DNA from: Mya arenaria
Lineage: Eukaryota > Mollusca > Bivalvia > Myida > Myidae
NCBI RefSeq assembly: GCF_026914265.1
Contig: NC_069124.1
Coordinates: 86,638,915 to 86,702,914, forward strand
Direction of reading: 5' to 3'
DNA: 64,000 bases
Positions 23,544 to 43,403 of this stretch are shown one piece after another; position 1 is the first letter of the stretch; each line of letters starts with the position of its first letter. The position numbers and the translations under genes are program-made. The notes under the pieces were generated by a model, which saw nothing but the letters and a program-made list of their open reading frames with translations, had not been told where the DNA came from and searched no databases.

Positions 23544-25286
23544 TCAGAAGCTATATTCAAGACGCTTCTCAACATCGATCTCATTGGTTTTATTACAAAA
23601 TTTCAGTACGAGTTCCGTTTCCCCTACGACAAGTTGCTGTTCGTGGACGAGATTGTCTGGCCAGCCTCCTTGCGGGGGATTCATTTCAATGCTCCCGACC
23701 TCCTCACATCCATGATCAGACGTGCAAAACTTTGGATCTGCATGTGTAGACCTCCACAGTGAAGTGATGCGTGTTTTATTCTTCGTATCCTGTTGCTGAT
23801 ATTGGGTTATAGATTTTCGTTGAAATACCTGTCCATATTCTATAGCTTGCCCTTTTGTTATTAGTTTATGAAACACTGCACGGCATTGTGGGAGGTTTTC
23901 ATGATACTCTTTAAGCTCTTGGGGATGAAGCTCTTCGTTAAAAGGAACTACAGAGTAGAAGCCGAGCGTAAATCTCGACCTTCTTTTGATGGTATTTCTA
24001 GGCTTGAAACCTAGCAAAACCGCCCCTTTCACGACAGCTAATCTCGAATCGGGAATGGTTACAATCTCAAAACGTGGAAATGCAGCTTTAATCTGCTCTC
24101 TTACGTAGTCGGATTCGGAGTACGCACCAGCAAGAAGAAGTATCCTTATGTTGTCCTGTGCACATTCCTTTTGAATTTCACTTAGTAGTTCGAGAATTCC
24201 TTTAACAGAATGCTCAAACAAACTTTTCATCGCACTGTTAGTCAGTTTTAAGCGATAACCTCCCTGTCGTATGAAAGTAATATCACTACCAGACTGTTCC
24301 TTTAATTTGGTTGTTAATTCTGAGTCTGTGTATTTGTATTCATCCTTGTAGACTGAAATTAGCTCGGAGCTCAAGTTAAATGTTGCTCCCAAACTGTCAG
24401 TTTTGAACTCACATTTTCTAACCTCAAAATTCATCATAAGATCGCCATACAACGTAGGAAAAATTTCTTTATATTTCTCAATGACATATGTTCCGAAAAG
24501 TCTCTCCAGCAATTCCGCAAAAGCCTTGTTAACCATGGAGCCGCCTGCATTTCTTCCTGTAGCTGAGTACAGTTCACTCAAATAATTCCCCCTTAACACC
24601 TCGTGAACGCACATGTCCACCGTCCCTCCACCTAGATCCGCAAGGATGTATTTTTGACCTGGTGAAAATGGCTCGACTTTGAACCCTTTTCTTTCATATT
24701 TGATGTCCAATGATGTGACATACACGGATGCAGCCTCAGGTTCCAACACCAGTCGTATGTTTTGGAGGTTCATGCCTGCATTTGCAGCTGATTCCAGCAT
24801 AAACTGCCGTGCAGATGCACTCCAAATCGTAGGCACTGTCACTGTCCATCCGATGTTGCTTTCATCGAAAGTTGCTCCCTTCTGAACTTTGCTACCGTTC
24901 ACGTGTTTGACTATTCTTTTTTTGAATTCATTCAAAACCAGTCCAAATATTTGCATCGCATCCATCTTCTTCCCCGAAACGTCCGTCAGCTGAGGGATAT
25001 TTCGCCGTAGCAAACGGTCACCGTACAAAGTCATTTTGAATTGTTGAAAGAAGAAGTGGTTGAATTGAGACTCCAAATCCATGTCATTGTATGCATAGAA
25101 GGCTTCATTGCCAAACGCCCTAAACGTTCCGTCGTGGTTAAGAAGCACACATGTCATTTCTCGATCCTTCGGCTCCATGGTGTATACCTCATTTTCTCCG
25201 TTGAACATAAAGGCGTAACCTGTGAAAGTCGTACCGAAGTCAATGGCAGCTTGCACCGGATGCTCCGTACTTTGGCTGCTACCCAT
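23544..25286 (-). CDS. HSPA12-like Hsp70-family protein, intact
   Basis: A single-exon frame of 580 aa with the actin-like ATPase fold of the HSPA12 branch of Hsp70. Visible motifs are the phosphate-1 loop AIDFGTTFTGYAF (residues 14-26), VPTIWSASARQFM (151-163), LEPEAA (181-186), the phosphate-2 motif ADLGGGTVD (216-224), the adenosine-contact region LLLAGAYSESDYV (383-395) and DSRLAVVKGAVL (413-424). There is no canonical substrate-binding domain or EEVD tail, as in HSPA12A/B, which bind ATP and act in signalling rather than as general chaperones. The start MGSSQSTE fits the N-myristoylation pattern (Gly2, Ser6), suggesting a membrane-linked form; that is inference. An upstream non-coding exon cannot be excluded. 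A decayed paralogue lies 1.4 kb upstream in the same direction, consistent with tandem duplication in an expanded bivalve family. Confidence 0.95.
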   Translation of the reverse strand: MGSSQSTEHPVQAAIDFGTTFTGYAFMFNGENEVYTMEPKDREMTCVLLNHDGTFRAFGNEAFYAYNDMDLESQFNHFFFQQFKMTLYGDRLLRRNIPQLTDVSGKKMDAMQIFGLVLNEFKKRIVKHVNGSKVQKGATFDESNIGWTVTVPTIWSASARQFMLESAANAGMNLQNIRLVLEPEAASVYVTSLDIKYERKGFKVEPFSPGQKYILADLGGGTVDMCVHEVLRGNYLSELYSATGRNAGGSMVNKAFAELLERLFGTYVIEKYKEIFPTLYGDLMMNFEVRKCEFKTDSLGATFNLSSELISVYKDEYKYTDSELTTKLKEQSGSDITFIRQGGYRLKLTNSAMKSLFEHSVKGILELLSEIQKECAQDNIRILLLAGAYSESDYVREQIKAAFPRFEIVTIPDSRLAVVKGAVLLGFKPRNTIKRRSRFTLGFYSVVPFNEELHPQELKEYHENLPQCRAVFHKLITKGQAIEYGQVFQRKSITQYQQQDTKNKTRITSLWRSTHADPKFCTSDHGCEEVGSIEMNPPQGGWPDNLVHEQQLVVGETELVLKFCNKTNEIDVEKRLEYSF

Positions 25287-26668
25287 AATGGCAAAATCCT
25301 ACCTTCCAGCAGTAAAACTTTAAGGACTTAAATTACTACATTGTGAACATACAAATACGATCATGAATAGTTACAATGAATCTGCTGATATCTTATTTAT
25401 AAACTGTAGTTATCTTCCTGCTTTTGTTTCATAGTCATGTGCATAGTTTTATAGGTGAAGGTGATAACAAAAAAGATAGCGCCCACTCTGAACTTATTTG
25501 TTACAAATTTATTATGATTAGGGAATAAACATGTATACAAATAGTTTCGAGATGTTGATACATGCAGTTTGACCAAAATGAAGTATACGCATTGTTTTAT
25601 AAAGTCAAAATAAAGTTTTATCGCAGTACTACTTAAAAATGTGGTTTGCAGAACAATGTCCATGTTTAAAATTTAAAACTTCCGTGTTGGCTAATGTTTT
25701 ATCCATTTTCATATACAAGAAAGTATGATCGACGGAGTAATTGAATTTAACAGATTGCCAGGACATGCACAACACTCTCCAACAATATTTAAGCGGCATT
25801 TCTTTAAAACCAACTCCCGAGAAGATACTTGTTTCTCCTAGTAAATCCCTTCGGGAAATGTTTCCAAACGTATTCAACAGCAAGTCACAGGTGCATGATA
25901 GTTTAGACAATTAATGAAGTTATTTGCAAGGAGGCAGACGAAAACAAGTTATACATGAAGTAACAATTATTTCTAACAAATAGTTACCATCCTATTGGTT
26001 TCGATAGCTCTTATATAAAGAAGTAACCACGCACTGTTGGAATCAAATTCCATGTTAAGGGCTTGAGTTTGGTGATTGTTTCCATGTTAAGGGCTTGAGT
26101 TTGGTGATTGTTTCCATGTTAAGGGCTTGAGTTTGGTGATTGTTTCCTTGAAGAAATACACAAGTTCATGAGTGTCATTGAAAGTTTTATTTTTAACTTA
26201 AATGTCATCAAATAAGTAGGGAAAATGCTGTTATAATATAAAGGTGTTTGATTATTCATGTGTGTGCATTAATACAATACAAGTACAGGGACAATCTATA
26301 TCATTCTCACAATCATATTTGTTAGACAAAATTGACAATGAATATTTCAAAACCACGAACAACTTTACTCGCAATGTGGAGGGTAGTGTGTGTACACATC
26401 AGAAAAACCTTCCTGATAATATTCGTTAAAGCCAGAACTTTCTATACTTTAATGTCGCATATTAATCTCGCGAGTATATGAATACACCATTAACTGTGAT
26501 GTAGACGCAAATTATCCTTTGAAAATCATATAGAGAAACTGTTTTGACATTCAATTTTAATATTTTTTTTCTTGAACATTTGAAGTCAGTTCTATGTTTT
26601 TATTATCACATAAGACCGCATAGCTGAATTCTGGACTTGTCACTTCGTTTCTATAGCTTAGGTAGTTA
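25287..26668. other. Spacer between the two HSPA12-like genes
   Basis: No protein was recognised. It should contain the promoter/5' UTR of the intact gene and the 3' flank of the broken one. A short perfect tandem repeat is listed separately. I saw no unambiguous array of heat-shock elements. Confidence 0.4.
26049..26147. repeat. 32-bp perfect tandem triplication
   Basis: Three identical head-to-tail copies of a 32-bp unit ('tccatgttaagggcttgagt' followed by 'ttggtgattgtt') lie between the two HSPA12-like genes. The identity of the copies suggests a very recent event. Confidence 0.9.
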
Positions 26669-28403
26669 CTAGAACAGACAATCCACGGTAACGGCTTTCT
26701 CAATTTTGTTTGTCTTGTCATAAAATGTTATGCTAAGTTCTGTTTCAGACACTGTCATGTGTTGTTCGTGCCGTAGAACTTCCGGCCAGCCTTCCTTTGG
26801 AGGAGCGATTTCAACTTGCCCGACTACCGTACTCTGGTATTCGTCGGTGCAGTATTTTGGGTCAAGCAAAGGTGATTTCCATACGGATGTTAAACGTTTC
26901 TGCATCTTAGTCTTTGGCACCATATATCTGGTAATAAATTCACGGACAAATGATTTACCATACTGGACTAGCTGTCCCTTTTCGATCAGTTTATGGAAGA
27001 CAGCTTTGCACTGAGGTACACCATCGTGTTATACCTTTAAATGGTCAGGATGTTCACCTTCTTGGAAATTGACAACTGAGTAAAATCCATATGTATATTT
27101 GGATCGTCGCTGGATGATGTTTCTTGATTTCTCTGCCATTAGGACTGCTCCTTTCACGACAGCAAGCCACGGGTCATGCACTAACATAAGTAATATGTTT
27201 TCAAATGTTTCTTCAATTCGTTGACGGACATAAAACGAGTCAGAATATGCACCTGCAAGCACCAGTTTAACCGGGTTGTCTAACGGGCATCTCTTCATGA
27301 TATCAGTAAGAAGTGAAACGATTTTATCAACAGACCTGTCGAACAGCTTCTTCATAGCATCTGTTGACAATCTTATTTTCACTTCCTCGTCATCTAGAAG
27401 AGAAACTTGATCACCGTACTTCGAAATAATATCTAACTTCAACGTCGCATTGTGACGATATGGTAAGAATATCTTGCCCCAATGGTAACGTAACAGTGGA
27501 CATATTTACTGTACTGAATTCTCGTTTTCTCATCTCAAACTGATCAATTAGAGTTGAATAGTAAAATTGGAATCTTTGCCGGTACTCTTCCACAACATCA
27601 TTGTCAAATATATCCACCAACAGGTGTTCAAATGCTTTGTTAACTACGAGGCCTCCGGCATTGCTACCTGAAGCACCATCCAATTCGCAAAGCTTTTCAA
27701 TTTTCAAAATTTCGTGAACACAAATATCAACGGTTCCCCCTCCTAAATCTGCCAACACGTATTTTTGGCCTACTGGGAGAGTAGCTGTATTATGCTGTTT
27801 ACCCAACACGATAGCAGTGTCGATGACATACAAAGCAGTTGCCTCCGGTTCAAGAACTAGCCGGAACATTTGTAGAACATTTTCTACAACTAGCCCCGCC
27901 TTCGCAGCCGCCATTACCATAAATTTGCGTGCAGACTCGCTCCATATTGTTGGCACCGTGAAAACCCAGTCGACATTATGCTCAAAAAAGTCGTCTCCCG
28001 GAACATGCGCAGGTATCCTCATAATATGTTCGCAAATGATATTTTTCAGATGTCTGAGTATGTGTCCGATAACAGTCATCGCGTCAACGGACCTTCCATG
28101 TTCGTCTACTATAGTGGGCATAGTGTTGGATGACATTGAAAACCGTTCAGTATGGTAGAGAACCATTTTGAAGTGTTCGATAAAGATCTTGTTATTTCCA
28201 TTATCCAGTTCTTTGTGAGCACTTTTTGCCTCTGTTCCAAAAGAGTGAAAAGACAGATCATGATTTAGCAGCACGCATGTTGGTTGTCTGAGTGAGGTGT
28301 ACAGCATCCTGTCGCCGGTAAACTTGAAAGCGTAACCAGTGTTGGTTGTCCCGAAATCCACGGCCACTCGGACAAGTTTCTTCCTGCTTTGTACTCCACC
28401 CAT
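26669..28403 (-). pseudogene. HSPA12-like gene broken by a frameshift and a nonsense codon
   Basis: Three consecutive frames together cover the same architecture as the intact neighbour. The first 330 codons start MGGVQSRKK and hold AVDFGTTNTGYAF, VPTIWSESARKFM, LEPEATALYV and ADLGGGTVDICVHE. The frame then shifts by one within 27411-27442, and the second part carries LVLAGAYSDSFYVRQRI and DPWLAVVKGAVL. Near 27030 an in-frame TAA replaces the Tyr codon found in the paralogue (KV-stop-HDG against KEYHEN). After it the same frame continues to the natural end (PKEGWPEVLRHEQ, to 26669). It is intron-free, like the intact copy. The rest of the frame is well kept, so inactivation is young, or one or both lesions are assembly errors. 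The start again fits MGxxxS. Confidence 0.85.
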
Positions 28404-30803
28404 CTCAATATTTGATGATGATGTTGCAAATCATCGTATCAAATGTGAATTTAGCAGATTTCTTTCAGAATACTATTATGTCTGTGTTAAATTAGTATAA
28501 GTACTTTTCTGAATTTCATAATGCAGACCTTTTAAGTGTATGCGTGGTTCTATCACGTAGTTTAAGTTTTATCAATGTTCATAGCAATATTTGGACGATG
28601 ATAAAATGTGAAAAATGCATTATCTTTTATTGAAATGATGTATAACCAGGTCAGATTTAAATTTTGAGGAAGTGATATTATCAAAAATTATTATCTCTTA
28701 GAAAAGCGTAACATATATATAATATTTTGAATTAAAGGTTTTTTGACTGTATGTTTTGATAGTTCAAATACGTCCTAGAGGAATAAATATTATTCGAAAG
28801 CACAGTTACATTTACATGTATTTCAAATTCAGTTAGGCATTGTTTTATAATCTAATTCCATATTCATACCTAGATTCATTAAATTAAACTCTTTTTCGCC
28901 TATAATATTTAAGGATGTATTTTGTCAATATATGTATACTTTTCATAAGAACATTCTAGAGTTTTCTATTTGTTTCATGTATACCCCCCCCCCCAACATA
29001 TTTATAGAATTTGAGAGAAAATTCCTAAGGAACTGGAACATTTTCATTTAGGATTACGAGCCAACTTCTCTGACCTTTATTAAAGTGTCTTTGAAAGGTA
29101 AGGAACGTTTCACCATTACTAGAAAATCTTGGATTTGAGTAATTTATTCAGTGTAAATTACATTTCAACCTGTTCTGTGAATTATCCTGAAAGTGTTGTT
29201 TTATTTAACTAATGTTCCTATAGTGGTGTTCAATATTTCAAATGGATTTAATTATGTTGACATCATTTTTTGAAATAGAACAAATAATAATTTTCCACAT
29301 GTATAATTGTGCATGTCCTTAGAGTCCTTTCCTGTTACAAGTCATACCGCTGTAATACACTGTACGATAGTACATATTCTTTTTTATTTTTGGTTGTCAA
29401 GATTGCACTGGAATTAAAATGTCAAAATGGTCAAAGTCAAGTTAGTATCATTATAATCATTATTATTTATTGTCAAATACAAGAGAAGATAGACTAGAGA
29501 TGTACTTGTGAAACTATGATGATATTTGGCATACTTTTTTTAAATAAACAATACCCAACCCTATGTGTGTCTTCTAACATTTTTAGGTGCGTGGTTGCTG
29601 CGCTGGTGTCAAACTAAAAATATATCCATTGCGTTGGTAGTTCCTCGATTTCTTCGCACTATGACTGCAGGACGAAAGTCTAACTGATAGATCTAGTCTA
29701 AACTTTGAGCCACAAACCAAAGTATGTGTTGATGTCTACAGGGAAGAGTTGTGGCTTTGTTGGTAATATTTTCGATTTGTTTTCATAAACCTGAATGTAT
29801 TGTAAAAATAAAGCATTTTTTTCAAATCTCGATATAAGAAGAGATTAATATCAAACTTTAGTAATAGCAACTATAAAAGTTGTAGACACTACTGAATGTC
29901 TCCATGTTCTGTAAATAAGATGGATCTTGGATGAAAACTAATCCAGAAACATAGGTATGCCTACCTTCCCACCTTTTTATATTTTCAAGATGCTAGCGAA
30001 AACAAACATTTTGTACTGTTTATTCGTTTTGGCCTTATTTTCAAGGATACGCCTTTCTGAGTCTGAAACTCGAGATTAGAATGTAAGTGAAAATGGGCAA
30101 TGTACCCAAACCATGTAAGTATGCTAACAATAAATTGGCACTAGTCGACGGACGCTTTTTTGCTACCCTTTCAAAATTGAGTGTGTTCATCCGCCTAAAT
30201 GTTCCGTGTGTTGTCGAGGTCTTTTGTTATAGTTTACGATTTCTTCCAAAAACAAAAAAAACTCTAAATGATATTAATCTGCGAATATGTTTTTCGTACA
30301 GGACGAGTTGCAAATGTCCGTTTTCTTATTGTTTTCGCAAGTTATACAAATAGTGTGGTCGTCTGAATCGCCGATTCCATATTTGTTTTAAAAGTTCTTA
30401 AAAACAACAACATCAAGAATGACATACCGTATACCTCATGAAAGCCAAAATCAATTTGCGTAAGGTGTGCTAGGACTTTTTTAATTCGATTATCGTTAAG
30501 AAGGAACATATACAACATGCGTTTTGTTTGGTCAATTTTCCCTTGGGCGTTCACATTTGTTGTCACATGAATTGCATGCTTCCTGACAGTGAGTTTTGTA
30601 GAAGTTAAATGCATTATGTAAGCTTTATGTGCTATTGAAATGTGGACTGTAATATCAACACATTAACGTTCGAAATACCTCAAAGGTTAAATTATGATAT
30701 GCGTTTTACATGACACGTAATACCCGCGTGGGTGAATAGACTTAGCGCAAATCCGCACGCGTTACTTAAACTGTATACAATCTTTTACACACATTTTTTT
30801 ATC

Positions 30804-30835
30804 GGGGCTCTATACTGGGGAGTGGGGGAAGGGGG
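30804..30835 (+). other. Putative G-quadruplex sequence
   Basis: Four G-runs of four or five (30804-30807, 30817-30820, 30824-30828, 30831-30835) are separated by loops of 9, 3 and 2 bases, meeting the usual quadruplex pattern if a loop of 9 is allowed. It is striking in AT-rich surroundings. No nearby gene gives it a role. Confidence 0.4.
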
Positions 30836-31071
30836 TCATTGCGTGTGTGTTTTGGTATGGGTGGAGCTATAGGGGGTTGTATATTGACGTTAACAAAATT
30901 AACTGTTTACACCAACTCAGTATTATCAAATGTTTATTATATGCTTTTCCGTGGTTTATAGAGATTAATCAGTGAAATAGAATTGACATTTCACTGTTTC
31001 AAACAGTCAAATATCAACTTGATAGTTTTCACTGTTTCGAAATTTTAACCCGGTCTCATTGCCAAATAACA

Positions 31072-31352
31072 CGCCAGTAAGCACTGGGTCGTAATCAATA
31101 AGCATCTTAGTAACAACTTTCAACTTAGAGAACGATGCCTTTTTTCTCATTTGAATTTCAAGAAAACGAGCAAAGTTGGTACCCCAAAATATGAAAATAA
31201 GCAAGAAAATGGTCTAAACGATATATGGATATGAACACATATGATGTAAAGAAGCGGGTGTTTAAAATAATCGATGACAAAAATTACGAAATCATAATTA
31301 AGTTGAAAATATTCACTAAGATGCTTATTGAATACGACCCCTGGGCTGGAAC
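31072..31352. repeat. Diverged inverted repeat
   Basis: The left arm (about 31086-31130, 'gggtcgtaatcaataagcat', 'cttagtaac', 'ttcaactta') returns as its reverse complement at about 31300-31345 ('taagttgaaaat', 'cactaagatgcttattga', 'atacgaccc'). The arms are about 45-50 bp with several mismatches and a spacer of about 170 bp. It may be a decayed foldback element or two opposed insertions. Confidence 0.5.
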
Positions 31353-32244
31353 ACAGTTTTAACGACGTAATTTCTGAGTAAGTTCGCATTCTATTTCAGC
31401 TTGTAAACACCAAAAGTAAGTATTTCACTCGTGGCTAAGCAACTCGTGTAATATAGCTTTGTCATCTAGTTTGTCATGGTTGAAAATATTTTCTACAGTA
31501 AAGCGACATATATTGTTCTGGAATTTTACTGCACCAACACCAATTTAGCCAGATTTTGTCTGATTCATAACATCATGAAATGCATTAAAACATCGAGACC
31601 AATAAGCCTGGACAAATAACGTCGTCTGAATGTGTCGTAATAAAGTCAGATATTCTCCTGAATTACGCAAACATTCCCGACCACCGCTGCAGCATGGACG
31701 GGACGATGCCTATCTTGTACAGCGACGATCCCTAGGACTGGACAAGTGCTAAAAGCCGATGCCTCCAGAGTACTGGACTGGCGTACATAATCTCCTTTAA
31801 AATCTTCTATTTACATTTGTACTTAATTTAGTCTACTTGGTAGAGCAATGACAATTTCATTTTACGGAAGCTTCAATTAAGTTACATGCACTTATGACTG
31901 CAAACAATAATATAACAAAAATAGTTTATTGCAATTGTTGGGTTACCGAAAGCAGCGATAGTGTACATGTCTTTTGAACCGCAGTCAAAGTTTGCAAGCA
32001 TACTAAAAAGGCAATACAAATGAGAATATCAACAGTACATGCAAATCACATTACTCAAAATGCATACGTCAGCGCAACTATACATTTCTTTAACAAGTAT
32101 TTTAAACAATCGTTTTACTTTAAGTGACCTTCATTTTGAGTTTTTTTGTGAAATAATAAACAGAGTCCGAGTGGGCTTCTTTTTGACTGGACATGACCAA
32201 AATATATCTTAATCTAGATTTTATCGATTTCTATATTTTTACAG

Positions 32245-32493
32245 TTCCATGAGGACTGGGAGAAAAAATGTGGCCTTTACATATTAAATATTTGCTCTAG
32301 TGACTTTGTTTTCCCGGATTTGATAAAAAAACAAAACGATATTGACCTAAGTATAATAGGCATCTTTATGTACAAGTTCCACGAAGAAAATGTTCCCAGG
32401 TTTCACGAAGAATATGTGGCTGCTGGCAATAAGGAACATCGGATGAGGGACCAGAAACCCACTTGTTCAATTTATGGCGAAAACTATAGTTGA
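32245..32493 (+). CDS. Possible orphan terminal exon (82 codons), unidentified
   Basis: A good splice acceptor ('tctatatttttacag', ending 32244) opens an 82-codon frame beginning FHEDWEKKCGLYILNI, continuing DLSIIGIFMYKFHEENVPRF and HEEYVAAGNKEHRMRDQ and ending at TGA 32491-32493. The composition is protein-like (charged helices, few rare residues, two FHE repeats at the start and middle), unlike neighbouring frames. I do not recognise the family and found no upstream exon, so it may be a gene remnant, an exon of a plus-strand gene whose other exons I missed, or chance. Confidence 0.25.
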   Translation, partial: FHEDWEKKCGLYILNICSSDFVFPDLIKKQNDIDLSIIGIFMYKFHEENVPRFHEEYVAAGNKEHRMRDQKPTCSIYGENYS

Positions 32494-32817
32494 TATTGTT
32501 CACATGCAACATGTTGATGTAGCACGTATATACACAGCGTTTTTGCTTCGATCTTATTTTGTAAAAGTTAAGATATGGTTAATGTATTTTACATACGTAA
32601 AATCCTAAAAAATATGGTAGATCATGTCAGCTGCTTCTGAACTAACACAGCTTCAACAAGAACTGTCACAGTCATGTGAGAAATGCTCCCGATTGGGCCT
32701 TACGGACGTATAGCCATTATTGCATTATAAAAGCACAAGAGATGTTGGTAAAACATCAAAGCCACATAATGCCAGCCAATTTAGCATTTTGCATTAAATA
32801 TCTGCGGAGTAATTTAA

Positions 32818-33690
32818 GGTCATGACCAACCTCTTTACCAAGTTTGAGGCCCGTAGGTCAAAGCGTTCTCTTAGTATTCATCGGACAAGGTTTTTGTGTT
32901 AAGGTCAGTAGCTGACATGCTGATCTAAAAAAATCAAAAGGGGTCATACACAGGTCATGACCAACCCCACTACCGAATTTGACGAACATATGCCTTAACA
33001 TACTCTAGTTATCAATCGAGCCAGCTTTATGTGCTCAATGTCACAGCGATCATGACCGTAGCCTTCAAATTAAATAGGGGTCATCTGGTCATGGCCAACC
33101 TTCCTACCAAGTTTAAGGACTGTAGGGCCAGGCCTACTAGTTTTCAATCAGAAAAGCTTCTTGTGTCACAAGTCACCATGATCGTGATATTTTGACCAAC
33201 CTCCGTACCAAATTTGAGGACCGTTGGGTCAAGCATACTCGGTTATTAATCGGAGGCTTTTGCGTAAAAGGTCACCACGACCGTGACCTTTGACCTAATG
33301 CACACAAAATCGATAGGGTCGTCTGCTAGTCATGACCAACAGGCCTACCAAATTTGAGGACCATGGGATCAAGCAAACTCTAGTTATCCATCAGAAAAGC
33401 TCTACAAAAAAGTTTGAGGACCGTAGATTCAAGTATACTAGATATTAATATTATTATCAACCAATTAGTTATCAATCGAACAAGCTTTTTGCCTTCAAGA
33501 TGAAAATGACATACTGACCTCAATATCAATACATGTAGGGCATCTACTGTTCATTGACCAACATCCCTAACAAGTTTGAAGACCATAAACCCAATCCTAC
33601 ATAAGTTAACAATCAGGCAAGGTTTGGTATACCGACAGTGACATATGCAAAGCAATATACACCAACTTCTCTGAAGGGGGGCATAACAAT
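32818..33690. repeat. Degenerate tandem array, 'gaccaacctccctaccaag' family
   Basis: About six irregular units of 100-220 bp share the phrases 'ggtcatgaccaacct', 'taccaagtttgaggaccgta', 'ggtcaagc', 'gttatcaatcgg' and 'tgaccttt'. The array closes with 'ctctgaaggggggcataaca'. A single unit recurs at 60166-60330 inside PTAR1. The pattern matches a repeat that I know to be abundant in bivalve genomes and transcripts. It lies 0.7 kb beyond the 3' end of COPS2. Confidence 0.75.
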
Positions 33691-34047
33691 GACATTAACT
33701 TCTTATTAACTTCTTTGGCAATTTTATCATAATTATTTTAGATTTCTACAAAAAGCTGACACGCCTTCTATGCTAGCCAACATTCCCTTCACTCATGGGA
33801 CTTATTTACAGGAAAGACTGATATTAAGACATCCTTTTTGCTTTTATTATACAACAAAATAAAAGTATCACAATAACATTCATCATACAATGCAGAGCAT
33901 GACAAAAATGAATACAGGAACCAAGGCTGTTTACATGCATGTTGTTTTAGCACCATTCCATGCAAATAATCTTGAATGGTCAACTCTATAGTATTACCAT
34001 TGCATTTATGAGTTTTGTTATTAAAAGATTATATCAGAAAAGGATTT

Positions 34048-34170
34048 AATGAATCACTCAATATCATATCTCTCAGGAATAGCACTTAAATGAATCACTC
34101 AACATCATATCTCTTAGGAATAACACTTAAATGAATCACTCAACATCATATCTCTTAGGAATAACACTTA
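34048..34170. repeat. 41-bp tandem triplication
   Basis: Three head-to-tail copies of a 41-bp unit ('aatgaatcactcaacatcat', 'atctcttaggaataacactt') differ by only two or three bases. The array is in the 3' flank of COPS2, possibly in its 3' UTR. Confidence 0.9.
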
Positions 34171-34410
34171 ATTATTAATGCATTGCTATCCTGGCTCATG
34201 GGGGGCTAAGTTGTATAAGTATATTTCAGAGGGATTTGTAACTTATCTGTTGTCTGGGCAACATTACTTGGTGAAAATAACTACTCTGTGACAGAAAGTA
34301 TCCATCAGAACAAAAGGCAGATTTATATCAACCAATGTTCCAGAATAGAGATGTGAGCCTTGTCCTAGGAAGGACCACTGAGGAGTGTTCTTAACTGGAC
34401 TCATCATGTC

Positions 34411-42852
<8,442 letters not shown>

Positions 42853-42866
42853 CTTGTCAAATTTAA

Positions 42867-42878
42867 CGCATGCGCATT
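42867..42878 (-). promoter_or_regulatory. NRF1-like motif upstream of COPS2 start
   Basis: 'tgcgcatgcg' on the minus strand lies about 16-25 bp before the COPS2 ATG. It matches 10 of 12 positions of the NRF1 palindrome, a common element of animal housekeeping promoters. It may lie in the 5' UTR or core promoter. Function is inferred from motif and position. Confidence 0.45.
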
Positions 42879-43403
42879 GTTGTTTCCGAAAGTCTGGGCG
42901 CTTGCAAAGTTGTCGTTAATGCTCGGCTGCATACGGTACACCCTGTCGACTTTTACCTTTTTAATTAAAAATAAAAAAAGTAGTTTTCCGCGGAAGAGCA
43001 TATACATCAGACGTAATTTCAAATTCAACAAAAAAGTTAAAAGTTTTTGTTTGGGAGATAGGAAAAGTGAATAGAATAACATGGAATTCAAAATAAGGCT
43101 AAATAGCATACTGTAGAACCAGCTAGGCTTTCTAAATTTAACGGCATTGACAGCTTGAAAGAGCAACAGAAGCGAAACATTTTAAAAGCTTCGAAACTTC
43201 CTTCTCTCAGTAAGTCAATTGTTAAGTACCGTGACATGTGATATATACATCAGGAACTGGATTGATAAAGACAGAAGGAGAACACCCGGCCCCATGGGCC
43301 TATATATGTCACCGTTATGCAAATTTAGCTATAAATGTACAATAATAAATAAATGCACAGAATAAATGCAGTGTCTTGCGATCTTCAAGAGGCTTAAATT
43401 AAA

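Larger units (their letters stand above)
28404..32244. other. Large non-coding stretch
   Basis: No complete gene was found in nearly 4 kb. A G-rich patch and a diverged inverted repeat are listed separately. A poly-C run lies near 28984-28994. A short coding-like phrase NYANIPDHRCSMDG occurs near 31660-31705 but runs into a stop soon after. Confidence 0.4.

Noticed and set aside
25287-25910. Heat-shock elements upstream of the intact HSPA12-like gene
   Set aside because: Only scattered GAA/TTC triplets, with no clear run of three alternating units.
27029-28403. An intron instead of a frameshift in the second HSPA12-like gene
   Set aside because: The two frames overlap within about 30 bp and the paralogue has no intron there; no GT-AG pair spans the break.
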